Assembly (NCBI GenBank): GCA_903889915.1
Contig: CAISZK010000462.1
Coordinates: 1-44,530, forward strand
DNA length: 44,530 bases
Reading direction: 5' to 3'
Origin: an uncultured Bacteroidota bacterium
GTDB taxonomy: Bacteria; Bacteroidota; Bacteroidia; Bacteroidales; CG2-30-32-10
Shown here: in pieces, positions 36,368 through 44,294 of the stretch
Layout of the letters: each line of letters opens with the position of its first letter
Numbering within the stretch: the first letter of the stretch is position 1
The notes under the pieces: generated by a model
What the model was told of the DNA's origin: nothing
What the model saw: only the letters and a program-made list of their open reading frames with translations
The model's database searches: none
Position numbers and translations under genes: made by a program

Positions 36368-36522
36368 ACCGGAAATGTGTTTGATTCGCCCCCCATCCTT
36401 AATATACCTTTGTACCGTCATTGCGCATCAAAAAGCATCCACCAAAAGTAATCCCTGCCGACTTGCGATGAGTGCCTGCTGACAAAAAAAACTGGCGGGG
36501 ACAACAATCAAAAATTTATGTT

Positions 36523-37224
36523 ATGCAGACAATTTTTGTAATGGGTTCAATTGAGCTTTCACGCAATGTAACTCAGCCGGTGGTCAATGATCATGTGGCA
36601 GAGCACTACATAAAGCTCAACGTCACCTGGAACCATCTTCCCCCTGAAAAGAAAATCCAGGATGCAATAACAAAAAAGGCCGACATCACAGCCGGAAGTG
36701 ATTTCCCGCTGCCCTGGTCACCCGAGTTCACTTCCCTCACTGCGCTGGGCGCTTTAATTACCGATGCAAATGCCAAATTGCTGGCACGTTCGCAAAAGCT
36801 GCCCAACAGCAAAAGAAACCTGACAGCGTCGCTCAAGGCGCTTTACCGCGGTGTTACCAACATTGGCATGATGATCCAACTCAAGATGGACACTGTTGTT
36901 CCAACAGAAGCCATCCGTATGTGCCTGGCAGCAGGCTATACCTACAAGGCCATCAATGTCCGTGGGAAGAGACCAAATTGTGTAAAGCAAACGACCACGC
37001 CGGGTACAGTTGTAGTTTGGGGCGAAGGACAAGGTTCAAGGCTGTGGCAGATGAGTCCCGATCCAAACCATGAAACCATTACCGACCTGAAGGCAACCAA
37101 AGGTGGTGTTAAAACGGTGGATAGTTTGACATCAAAGAAGGAAGTCTGGTTCCGCTGGAGTTTGATGCTTGCCGATGAAGCTTATGGTGAATGGTGCCCC
37201 TGGTATTCGGGAATCGTTCCATGA
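36523..37224 (+). CDS. Array-adjacent protein 2 (helical N-half, FnIII-like C-half)
   Basis: A protein of 233 aa from the ATG at 36523 (MQTIFVMGSIELS); the frame also opens at a GTG at 36472, which would add 17 polar residues. No signal peptide. Residues 60-130 are predicted helical (SPEFTSLTALGALITDANAK, then SKRNLTASLKALYRGVTNIG). The C-terminal half looks like a beta sandwich of fibronectin-III type: TVVVWGEGQGSRLWQMSPD, then ETITDLKATKGGVKTVDSL, then VWFRWSLMLADEAYGEW. Its plan matches the protein at 13479 although the sequences are far apart. It is followed by a strong terminator and then by array 2. Not a named family that I recognise; role unknown. Confidence 0.75.
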   Translation: MQTIFVMGSIELSRNVTQPVVNDHVAEHYIKLNVTWNHLPPEKKIQDAITKKADITAGSDFPLPWSPEFTSLTALGALITDANAKLLARSQKLPNSKRNLTASLKALYRGVTNIGMMIQLKMDTVVPTEAIRMCLAAGYTYKAINVRGKRPNCVKQTTTPGTVVVWGEGQGSRLWQMSPDPNHETITDLKATKGGVKTVDSLTSKKEVWFRWSLMLADEAYGEWCPWYSGIVP

Positions 37225-37244
37225 TGCATTTGTTAAGCATTAGA

Positions 37245-37279
37245 AAAGGGGTGGTCTCAGATCACCCCTTTCTTTTTTA
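37245..37279 (+). terminator. Intrinsic terminator after array-adjacent gene 2
   Basis: AAAGGGGTG (37245-37253) pairs with CACCCCTTT (37263-37271) around a 9-base loop and is followed by CTTTTTT. Confidence 0.88.
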
Positions 37280-37400
37280 CTGAAGATGATGTTTAAAGCA
37301 CCTGAATTAACTCAAATTCTACAATAAACCCGACAGTAAAAAAGTGATAAAAATTTATTCTGACAATTGCCGTTGCAAAACAGACAATCACCATCGTGTA

Positions 37401-37665
37401 ATAGTTTATTCACGAAGTGAAATAGATTATTCAGTATGTGGAATAGATTATTCACGAAGTGGAATAGTTTATTCAGTAAGTGAAATAGTTTATTCACGAA
37501 GTGGAATAGATTATTCACGAAGTGAAATAGTTTATTCATGAAGTGAAATAGTTTATTCAGTAAGTGAAATAGTTTATTCACGAAGTGAAATAGTTTATTC
37601 AGTAAGTGAAATAGTTTATTCAGTAAGTGAAATAGTTTATTCACGAAGTGAAATAGTTTATTCAC
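37401..37665. repeat. Array 2: 21-bp repeats with 13-bp palindromic core
   Basis: Twelve complete 21-bp units plus a truncated thirteenth. Each is an 8-bp spacer ATAGTTTA (or ATAGATTA) followed by a 13-bp core TTCACGAAGTGAA. Core variants are TTCAGTAAGTGAA, TTCATGAAGTGAA, TTCAGTATGTGGA and TTCACGAAGTGGA. Variation is confined mostly to core positions 5-6 and 12 and spacer position 5. The period is exactly 21 bases throughout. It starts 176 bases after the stop of array-adjacent gene 2. Confidence 0.93.
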
Positions 37666-37735
37666 GTCGCCGATCAACTTAGTCTTGCAGGTTATACAAA
37701 ATCAGGCTGATGGATCAATTTTTAATCATTTTGAT

Positions 37736-37765
37736 GAGGGGAAAGAAGGGAAGAGAGGGGAGAAA
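37736..37765 (+). other. 30-base homopurine tract
   Basis: An uninterrupted run of A and G (GAGGGGAAAGAAGGG and on), followed by further purine-rich sequence to about 37800. Such tracts can form triplexes. No coding role visible. Confidence 0.6.
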
Positions 37766-37900
37766 TGAGAGAATTTTGAAGCAAAAAAAGGAAATGAGAG
37801 GGGTTCTGCAAAATGATAATCTTTTTCAATAAGCAAAAAATAATCTATTTTGAATGCCTGATTAATTCAAGAATTTTTCTGGACTAATGATTTTTTATTT

Positions 37901-37908
37901 TAATTTTG
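37901..37908 (+). promoter_or_regulatory. Putative -7 box upstream of the defence-like genes
   Basis: TAATTTTG matches TAnnTTTG, 43 bases before the ATG at 37951. It could drive the small frame at 37951 and the ATPase/HNH pair. Confidence 0.45.
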
Positions 37909-37950
37909 AAGTCCTAATATTATTGAATATTTAATCCCGAAAAAAATTTA

Positions 37951-38154
37951 ATGGAACTTCAACTTGAAAATTTAAAATATCAGGACATCGCTATTCAATC
38001 GGTGATTAAAGTGTTTGATGGTGCTGAGAAAAACACTTTTGATAATGCCTGTGAGGAAGAAAAAAGGGAATTGGATTTGATGATGATGAAAATGATTAAT
38101 TTTGAAAAAAAATCACCCGTAAAATTTCCGTTGACATGGGGTTTGAAAAATTAA
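37951..38154 (+). pseudogene. Remnant of a type III restriction Res subunit (N-terminal fragment)
   Basis: A 67-codon frame. The first 29 residues (MELQLENLKYQDIAIQSVIK, then VFDGAEKNTFDNAC) closely resemble the N-terminus of type III restriction enzyme Res/DEAD-helicase subunits of Bacteroidota. Full Res proteins are about 900-1000 aa with helicase motifs. After Cys29 the sequence becomes unrelated and Lys/Met-rich, then stops. No Walker motif follows, and no mod methyltransferase gene is nearby. I read it as a truncated relic just before an intact defence pair; that it is expressed as a small protein cannot be excluded. Confidence 0.5.
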
Positions 38155-38187
38155 AATCCAACGGGATAAACTTAAAAAACGAAGATT

Positions 38188-39567
38188 ATGAGATTGTCAA
38201 ATTTAAAGATCAAAAATTACAGGCAGTTCAAAGACCTCGAATTAGATCTTACATATCCAGCTGGACATAATAAGGAAGGATTGCCGCTCGATAAAGTATG
38301 TTTTATAGGACAAAGTGGAACAGGGAAAACCACCCTTCTAAAAGCAATTTTTGATATGTGCATACCATCATTGACGAATCTGCCTTTAAATGAGTTCAAA
38401 TTGCAATTGGATTTACAAACTCATATTCGCGGAAATGTCGTTCATGATAATTTCTCATACTCAAAATCTATTTACAATAATGGACATTCCATGAGAAGTT
38501 ATGGCGATTTAAAAAATGACGGTATTGAACCTAATGATACTTCAGCTATCAATGATTTTACTCGTTTATTTGAGGAAAAAATCATAAACGATAAGGTAAA
38601 ATTTCTTTATTATCCGGATCTTTTAGGACAAAGAACACCTGGGAAACTTCATTTTTCAGTAGCGCCGGTTGTTCCTGATGTTACGTATAAGGATCAAATG
38701 TTTTTTGATTTTTCTAAAATTGACATTATTGGTATTTGGCAAGATATGCAGAAAGAGATTGATAAATGGAGTGAAGAAGAAAGTGAATTGGCATTATTGC
38801 TGCTTGATTATAGAAATGAACCAGAGAAACAATCAGAAATAAAAGTGCGTATTGAAAACTGGTATAAAGAAAATCCGCACCCAACCGAATCTTTGGGAAT
38901 AAATTTTGATGAATTGCTCAACAAGTTTTTTTTGGAAGTGGCTAAAGGCGTAAACCCCGAAATCCTTAGAAAGAACAAGAGTATTTCTATTGCTAATAAA
39001 ATGACTAAGGAAATTTTTGAGTACTCCTCATTAAGTTCCGGAATTCAAAGTATAATATTCAAATCATTGCCACTGTATTTGTATCGTCCTGAAAAAGGAA
39101 TAGTGATCATGGATGAAGTTGATGTATCCTTGTATCCCGATATCCAAAGGACCTTTATTGATTATCTTACAGGCATTGCCCCTTCTGCACAGTATTTCTT
39201 TGCTACACATTCGCCTTTTATACTCTCTTCATTTGAACCCTGGGAAGTTATCGAATTGGCTTTCGACAAAGAAGGTAATGTTACTCAAAAGAAATATTAC
39301 GATGCAAATAAAGGACGGCATGTGGATAATTATTTTATCTGGCCTCAATATTTGCGATGGGATGACATTGTAATGAAATCTTTCGGAACAAATGTCGAGG
39401 GCAATGAAAATATCAGGAATGAATTTATCACAAAAGCCCTAAGGCTAAAAAAACAAATTGAAAAATTAAGGAAAGATCAAAAAGAAGGTTCTCCTGAATA
39501 CAATGAAAAAGTTGAAAAGTACCGTATGATCATAAATAAAATCGGGTGGAATTATGAGGCGCATTAA
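38188..39567 (+). CDS. AAA/SMC-like ATPase, PtuA-like (Septu-type defence)
   Basis: A 459-aa ATPase of the ABC/OLD-like type. The N-terminus MRLSNLKIKNYRQFKDLELD leads to a Walker A GQSGTGKTT at residues 41-49. A signature-like SSLSSGIQSI precedes Walker B IVIMDEVDVSLYP (Asp309, Glu310), and THSPFI carries the His of the H-loop (His341). The C-terminus is a charged coil. In Septu, PtuA is such an ATPase and acts with the HNH nuclease PtuB against phage. Here the HNH gene starts inside the last 14 bases of this gene. The assignment to a Septu-type system is by architecture. Confidence 0.78.
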   Translation: MRLSNLKIKNYRQFKDLELDLTYPAGHNKEGLPLDKVCFIGQSGTGKTTLLKAIFDMCIPSLTNLPLNEFKLQLDLQTHIRGNVVHDNFSYSKSIYNNGHSMRSYGDLKNDGIEPNDTSAINDFTRLFEEKIINDKVKFLYYPDLLGQRTPGKLHFSVAPVVPDVTYKDQMFFDFSKIDIIGIWQDMQKEIDKWSEEESELALLLLDYRNEPEKQSEIKVRIENWYKENPHPTESLGINFDELLNKFFLEVAKGVNPEILRKNKSISIANKMTKEIFEYSSLSSGIQSIIFKSLPLYLYRPEKGIVIMDEVDVSLYPDIQRTFIDYLTGIAPSAQYFFATHSPFILSSFEPWEVIELAFDKEGNVTQKKYYDANKGRHVDNYFIWPQYLRWDDIVMKSFGTNVEGNENIRNEFITKALRLKKQIEKLRKDQKEGSPEYNEKVEKYRMIINKIGWNYEAH

Positions 39568-40222
39568 TAAAGTTGATAATCGGATTGCAACCGAATATCA
39601 CCGTCGGCTTGCTCAGGGCGAGATGGCTGCTGAATACAGCAAGGACAAAAAATATTATCATGACGTGCTTCATAATCTTCTCTTTTGCCAGGATGGTTTA
39701 TGCGCCTATACTGAAAAAAGAATAATTGCTGGAGAAGAAATTGAAGAAATTGCCAATGCATTTGCAGGAGGAAGAAATACAATGGAAAAGCCTGAAATTT
39801 CAGTAAACATTGATCATTTTGATTCTGATTTAAAGGATAAACAAGGTTGGGACTGGAATAATTTATTTGCTGTTGATCCCAGGGTGAATATGGAAGTTAA
39901 GAGAGTTATGGAACCTATCGCAAGGACAAGATTTGATTTTGAAGAGTACATGTTTCTGAAGCCGGATTCTGAAAGTTATTCACCTTTTAAATTCCTTGAA
40001 TACGATTCCAAAGAACATATTTTTTTCCCAAGTTCAGAAATTGATGATGACGTTGCTGAAAAAGTTGATATTGTTCTTGATTTTCTTGGAATAAATTACG
40101 GCACTGTTAAAAGAGAACGTGGACAATATCTGGATGACCAGATTTTATTAAACCATCAGCCTGATCAATATTTAACGGCATATCAAATGATGATGCAAAA
40201 TCAAAAAAACCCGAAACCATAG
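39554..40222 (+). CDS. HNH-like nuclease, PtuB-like partner of the ATPase
   Basis: A 222-aa protein overlapping the ATPase gene by 14 bases. HNH-type residues: LCAYTEKRI (Cys50), VNIDHFDSD (Asp87-His88) and WDWNNLFAVDPRVN (Asn102/Asn103). PtuB and related HNH proteins usually have Cys-x-x-Cys at the first motif; here the second Cys is Thr, so the zinc knuckle may be missing. Near its end the frame runs over A AAA AAC (40204-40210), a canonical -1 slippery heptamer. A -1 shift there would give 219 + 41 residues, ending DRFDAF at 40335. The frame-0 end QNQKNPKP may therefore not be the only product. Confidence 0.72.
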   Translation: MRRINKVDNRIATEYHRRLAQGEMAAEYSKDKKYYHDVLHNLLFCQDGLCAYTEKRIIAGEEIEEIANAFAGGRNTMEKPEISVNIDHFDSDLKDKQGWDWNNLFAVDPRVNMEVKRVMEPIARTRFDFEEYMFLKPDSESYSPFKFLEYDSKEHIFFPSSEIDDDVAEKVDIVLDFLGINYGTVKRERGQYLDDQILLNHQPDQYLTAYQMMMQNQKNPKP

Positions 40223-40335
40223 AATATTTTAAAAAGAACACAGCCAAAAAATTCATCTGCCTTGAAAGGGCTTTGGATACTACAAAGAAATACAATTTGA
40301 AGCATTATATGGGGGATAGGTTTGATGCATTTTAG
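40204..40335 (+). other. Slippery A_AAA_AAC site and -1 frame extension of the HNH gene
   Basis: In frame 0 the codons read CAA AAA AAC. After a -1 slip the next codon is CCC at 40210 and the frame stays open for 41 codons (PETIEYFKKNTAKKFICLER and on) to TAG at 40333. The extension has ordinary protein composition. Alternatives are a one-base deletion in the A7 run, real or from sequencing. No strong stimulatory structure lies at the usual 5-9 base distance. Confidence 0.5.
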
Positions 40336-40495
40336 AAAACTAAATAAGAAAAAGAAAGGCAAAAAATAATTATTGAGATTCAAAATAACATTCATCAAAT
40401 CATAATTATATCCTGATAACTAATGTTGAATTGAAAGTGCTTTTTCTATCATTATTGGATAAGGCATTTGAAGGGAAACTATAAAAACAAATAAT

Positions 40496-43186
40496 ATGGG
40501 AGGCAATGCAGGAATCAGAGGTTACATTATACAGACCATCATCTGTGTGTTAGATGCTTTAGAAACAGACAATGATTGGCTATCAGTAACATTAGAACCG
40601 TTGGAGGAATCTGAAAAAGTTGACATTAAGTGGACTTATCCAAATGATAAACTAAAAGTAAGTCAAGTAAAATCTTCAGAGAATGTTATTAGATATTCTG
40701 CTGCAAAGACTTGGTGTGAAGAACTTGAAACAAGTTCACCTAATGCAACAGACTTTGAGTTATTGCTGATAGGTTCTACAGACAAGACACTATTAAAAAG
40801 ACAAGATATTGGAAAAGTAAAAATAGGTGAATTCAAACCTTTGAACATTCAATTTTTAATAGACCAAGCATCTACAAAAATTGATTCCTATTATGAAAGA
40901 AAAGGAAAAACGAAAATTTCCTCAAAAGTCAGAGAGATAATTGTAAAAGTATTGACTATACATTTTGGAACAAGCTCCATTGTAGGTGCAGAAATAAAAA
41001 GAAGCGATTTTGATTATTCATTATTAGAATGGATAAGTGCAATTGAAAATCAGATTGATGTAAATCCTTTTGTTACTTTGGCTCCTCCAATTGAAAATCA
41101 AAACATCCCTTTCAGTCATAGAATTGCAAAAAAAATATTGGAACTAATCGGATGGAGCCAATTTGGAGAAAACTACAAGATTGAAATTTTTAATGAACGA
41201 ACTTTAGAAAATGATATTCACTTAATTGATTTCGTTGGAGATTTTGAAAGTAAATTGAAAGAAAATTCTGGTGATTTTATAATGGTTTCATCTTTTCATA
41301 GCCTCCAATATCCAGATACCTCAAAAACACAAATAGCAAAATATCTTAACGACACAGAAATCCTTTTTAATGATTTCAAACAAAAAAACAGAATTCCTTT
41401 AAAAACATTTGAGACTACTGAAAATTTTGGTCTGTTGTTTTGGCTTACTACCGAAACTAGCGAATTGTCTAGCAATTTTATTCATCATGCTAAAGATAAC
41501 TACAAACGAAATTTATTGAATGAAGACTTAAACTATTTTTTAATTGATAATAACAAAGCAAATTTTTTAATAAGCAGCATTGTGACTGCAAAAAATTATC
41601 GTGAAGACGTTGCTGTTAGGTTTCTTTATCCAATTACGGAATCTAATCAAAGCCCAAATAAAATTGGCCAACGTGGATTGAAGCTTCCAGTTCAGTATAT
41701 CAATTCTTCTATTCTTCCAATTATTAAAGAAGAGAAATCAAAAATTAGCCTTCTTCTCTTTTGCTCCGATTTATTCTCTACTGAGGGTTTAAAAAAGTTG
41801 ATATGGCTTGCCATACGGCTAACAAGTGGTTTTGGCAATGAGTATCATTTATATTTTCCAGATTACGATGAAATTTTACATTATAATGATGCTTTGGAAG
41901 TTATTCGGTCTTTCAACGAAGAGCTATTAGATGAAAAAATAAAAATTCTACGATACAAACAAACAAATATAGAAGCTTTAGATTCATTACCTAAAACACA
42001 AGTGACAATAAATAAAAATGAAATATATGACGAACCTGAGCAACCATCTCTCCTTACATCAAAGCATTTAAATGAGGCGTTCATAAACATTTTACCTTAT
42101 GGCGATTTATTAAAGCCTTTTCTTAAAACTGAGGCTATTACTGCAAACGATTTAATATATTTCTTAGCAAAAAAAGGCATTTTCATCAAAAACGCTGATA
42201 AAATAAAGCTGATAAACTTAATGACAACTTTATTATTTAGCCCAAATGAATTGGAAGATTTTAAATCTTATATAAATGTTAAGGATAGAAGCATACACAG
42301 CAACGAAGAATTTTATAATGTAAAGCAAAACAAAAATCTTGATGTTGTTTTTAACCAAGTAAAATTAAATCTTGATAATTTAACCGACGGACTAAATACA
42401 AAAATTGTCAACTATGACAAAATAAGATTTATTCAAGATTCGGCTAATAAAAATGAATTTAAGCTAAGTTTAATAACAGAAGTAAAAGACCCAACATGTA
42501 ATTTATCTGTAAATACAAATTGGGGAAAATCTGAGGTGATAGTTAGAAAAGAAAATGATAAGCTGATTATCGTTTCTGTAAATACAATCACACGCGAAGA
42601 TAAATTGATAGCTAATAGAGCAGTTAAACAGTTGTCCAGCGAGTTTTTAAGGGTAGATTTTATTGAAGAGGAAAAAATTAAAGTCATGTTTAGTAACTTC
42701 AATTCAAATCTCGAAAGGGTAAATTTCCTATTATCATTTAGTAATGTCTCAAATTCTATCATTTTCAAAGAAGCAGACATACAATCAATAAAATTCAAAT
42801 TTGATGAAAATGTTGAAATACCTGAGATGTATAAGGATAAAGTTGACAAAGATTTGATAATTCGGTTTGAAGGCAGAGGGCTAACAACATTACAAGAATT
42901 AAGCCAACAAAATGCAAAAGAATCAATCTTTTTAGAAGAAATTGCAATAGTATATAAATTTGATTTTATAAACATTAAAAATGGGCTTTATAAGGTAACA
43001 TATAATTTTTCAAACGCTTTGAAAAATAAATTAGGTTATGAAGGTATCTTTAAATCAGAACCTTTTTTGTTTCTAACATATCAAGTTAAATCACTTGATA
43101 ACATTGAAAATTTAAAAAAGGAACTTTCAAAAGAGGTGGAAAAATTGAAACTCGAAAAATTGAAACAATTTAATATTATAGAATGA
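40496..43186 (+). CDS. Large protein with Cap4/DUF4297-like nuclease N-terminus
   Basis: An 896-aa protein of AT-rich, Lys/Asn/Ile-rich composition. The N-terminal 100 residues fit the Cap4/DUF4297 PD-(D/E)xK dsDNA endonuclease pattern: a Gly-rich start (GGNAGIRGYIIQTIICVLDA), acidic LEPLEESEKVDIKW (Asp43), and SQVKSS with Gln57 and Lys59. The remaining 800 residues show no motif I can name; no Walker A was seen. The start of the next gene overlaps its stop by four bases (ATGA), so the two are a coupled unit. An N-terminal nuclease with a large sensor-like body beside another defence pair suggests an anti-phage or anti-plasmid effector. This is inference. Confidence 0.65.
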   Translation: MGGNAGIRGYIIQTIICVLDALETDNDWLSVTLEPLEESEKVDIKWTYPNDKLKVSQVKSSENVIRYSAAKTWCEELETSSPNATDFELLLIGSTDKTLLKRQDIGKVKIGEFKPLNIQFLIDQASTKIDSYYERKGKTKISSKVREIIVKVLTIHFGTSSIVGAEIKRSDFDYSLLEWISAIENQIDVNPFVTLAPPIENQNIPFSHRIAKKILELIGWSQFGENYKIEIFNERTLENDIHLIDFVGDFESKLKENSGDFIMVSSFHSLQYPDTSKTQIAKYLNDTEILFNDFKQKNRIPLKTFETTENFGLLFWLTTETSELSSNFIHHAKDNYKRNLLNEDLNYFLIDNNKANFLISSIVTAKNYREDVAVRFLYPITESNQSPNKIGQRGLKLPVQYINSSILPIIKEEKSKISLLLFCSDLFSTEGLKKLIWLAIRLTSGFGNEYHLYFPDYDEILHYNDALEVIRSFNEELLDEKIKILRYKQTNIEALDSLPKTQVTINKNEIYDEPEQPSLLTSKHLNEAFINILPYGDLLKPFLKTEAITANDLIYFLAKKGIFIKNADKIKLINLMTTLLFSPNELEDFKSYINVKDRSIHSNEEFYNVKQNKNLDVVFNQVKLNLDNLTDGLNTKIVNYDKIRFIQDSANKNEFKLSLITEVKDPTCNLSVNTNWGKSEVIVRKENDKLIIVSVNTITREDKLIANRAVKQLSSEFLRVDFIEEEKIKVMFSNFNSNLERVNFLLSFSNVSNSIIFKEADIQSIKFKFDENVEIPEMYKDKVDKDLIIRFEGRGLTTLQELSQQNAKESIFLEEIAIVYKFDFINIKNGLYKVTYNFSNALKNKLGYEGIFKSEPFLFLTYQVKSLDNIENLKKELSKEVEKLKLEKLKQFNIIE

Positions 43187-44223
43187 TAGACTTTACACAA
43201 ATTCAATTTGACGGCATCTTCATCCATCAAGTTGGTAACAAGCTTAGAGATGAAGGATTAAAAATATCGAGCAAGGATATTTCTTTTGAAGATGATGAAA
43301 CGAGAAGTTATTTATTAAAATATTTCCTATCTCCATTTAATAATAATGAAGTATATAATTTTTTTCATCCTTCAGAACTTGATTTAAATGCAATTTATGT
43401 TTTTGTTAAAAGGTTGTTCGCTTCTCCAATAACTCTTTATCAATCATCAATTGATATTTCAAAACATTTGTATGAAAATTCCACTCACCCTAAAATTAGT
43501 GGAGGGGAACTTTGTGTTTGTTATTTTACGAACTGCTTATTTGATGGTGTCTCTGCTGATGCCATTGGTTTTTTCAAATCAGAAAATAAAGATGTTTTTT
43601 TGAAATTTGATTCTATACGAAATAACTTTAAAATAAAGCATGAAAGTGGTATTAATATTAATAAGCTTGATAAAGGGTGTTTAATATTTAACTTAGAAAA
43701 AGACAAAGGATACAAGGTATGCATAATTGATTCTAATAAATCGAATGACACTCAATATTGGAAAAATGATTTTTTAAATATCAAACCAGCCTCAGATGAT
43801 TATCATTTTACAAAAGATTTTTTATCTATCACAAAAGATTTTGTTACAAAACAATTTTCAGAAGATTTTGAAGTAAGCAAAGCCGACCAAATTAATTTAT
43901 TAAACCGTTCTGTTGATTATTTCAAGACACATGAAAGTTTTGATAAGAAAGAATTTGAAAAGGAAGTATTCCAAGACCCTGAAATAATTAAATCATTCAG
44001 AAAATTTGATAAAATTTATCGTGATGATAACGAAATTGAATTAACTGAAAACTTTGATATTTCAACGCAAGCAGTGAAAAAGCAAGCAAGGGTTTTTAAA
44101 AGCGTTTTAAAATTGGATAATAATTTCGACATCTATATTCACGGCGACCGCGAATTGATTGAACAAGGCGTGGAGAAGGATGGAAGAAAATATTACAAAA
44201 TTTATTACAAGGACGAGAGTTAA
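43183..44223 (+). CDS. NdpA/YejK-family nucleoid-associated protein
   Basis: A 346-aa protein resembling the 37-kDa nucleoid-associated protein family (NdpA/YejK). N-terminal IQFDGIFIHQVGNKLRDEGL, the DETRSYLLKYFLSPFNNNEV segment with NFFHPSELDLNAIY, GGELCVCYFTNCLFDG, and KGCLIFNLEKDKGYKVCIID. Length is as expected (about 335-350 aa). The E. coli member binds DNA, but its role is unclear. Here it is translationally coupled by ATGA to the Cap4-like gene, so it may serve as the DNA- or invader-sensing partner; that pairing is the main clue and is inferred. Confidence 0.78.
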   Translation: MIDFTQIQFDGIFIHQVGNKLRDEGLKISSKDISFEDDETRSYLLKYFLSPFNNNEVYNFFHPSELDLNAIYVFVKRLFASPITLYQSSIDISKHLYENSTHPKISGGELCVCYFTNCLFDGVSADAIGFFKSENKDVFLKFDSIRNNFKIKHESGININKLDKGCLIFNLEKDKGYKVCIIDSNKSNDTQYWKNDFLNIKPASDDYHFTKDFLSITKDFVTKQFSEDFEVSKADQINLLNRSVDYFKTHESFDKKEFEKEVFQDPEIIKSFRKFDKIYRDDNEIELTENFDISTQAVKKQARVFKSVLKLDNNFDIYIHGDRELIEQGVEKDGRKYYKIYYKDES

Positions 44224-44294
44224 CAATAAAATAAGTAACCATAAAAATATTTAATGATGAATCTAAAACCCGGCAAATGGGGCTAATTCTTTTT

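Larger units (their letters stand above)
37225..37950. other. Gene-free interval holding terminator, array 2 and a purine tract
   Basis: About 725 bases with a terminator (37245-37279), the 21-bp array (37401-37665), a 30-base pure purine tract (37736-37765) and an AT-rich promoter-like region. Long open frames over the array on both strands encode only the repeat heptapeptides and are taken as by-products of a period divisible by three. Confidence 0.75.

Noticed and set aside
37401-37665. CRISPR array
   Set aside because: Spacers are 8 bp and constant, repeats are 13 bp, and no cas gene is near. The same applies to array 1.
37312-37677. Minus-strand frame with NKLFHFV heptapeptides (and plus-strand frame 37344-37541)
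   Set aside because: Both strands are open over the repeat, as expected for a 21-bp period without stops; the palindromic DNA structure explains it better than a protein.
40259-40271. Hairpin GCCTT-GAA-AGGGC as a frameshift stimulator
   Set aside because: It lies about 49 bases after the slippery site, too far for the usual 5-9 base spacing.
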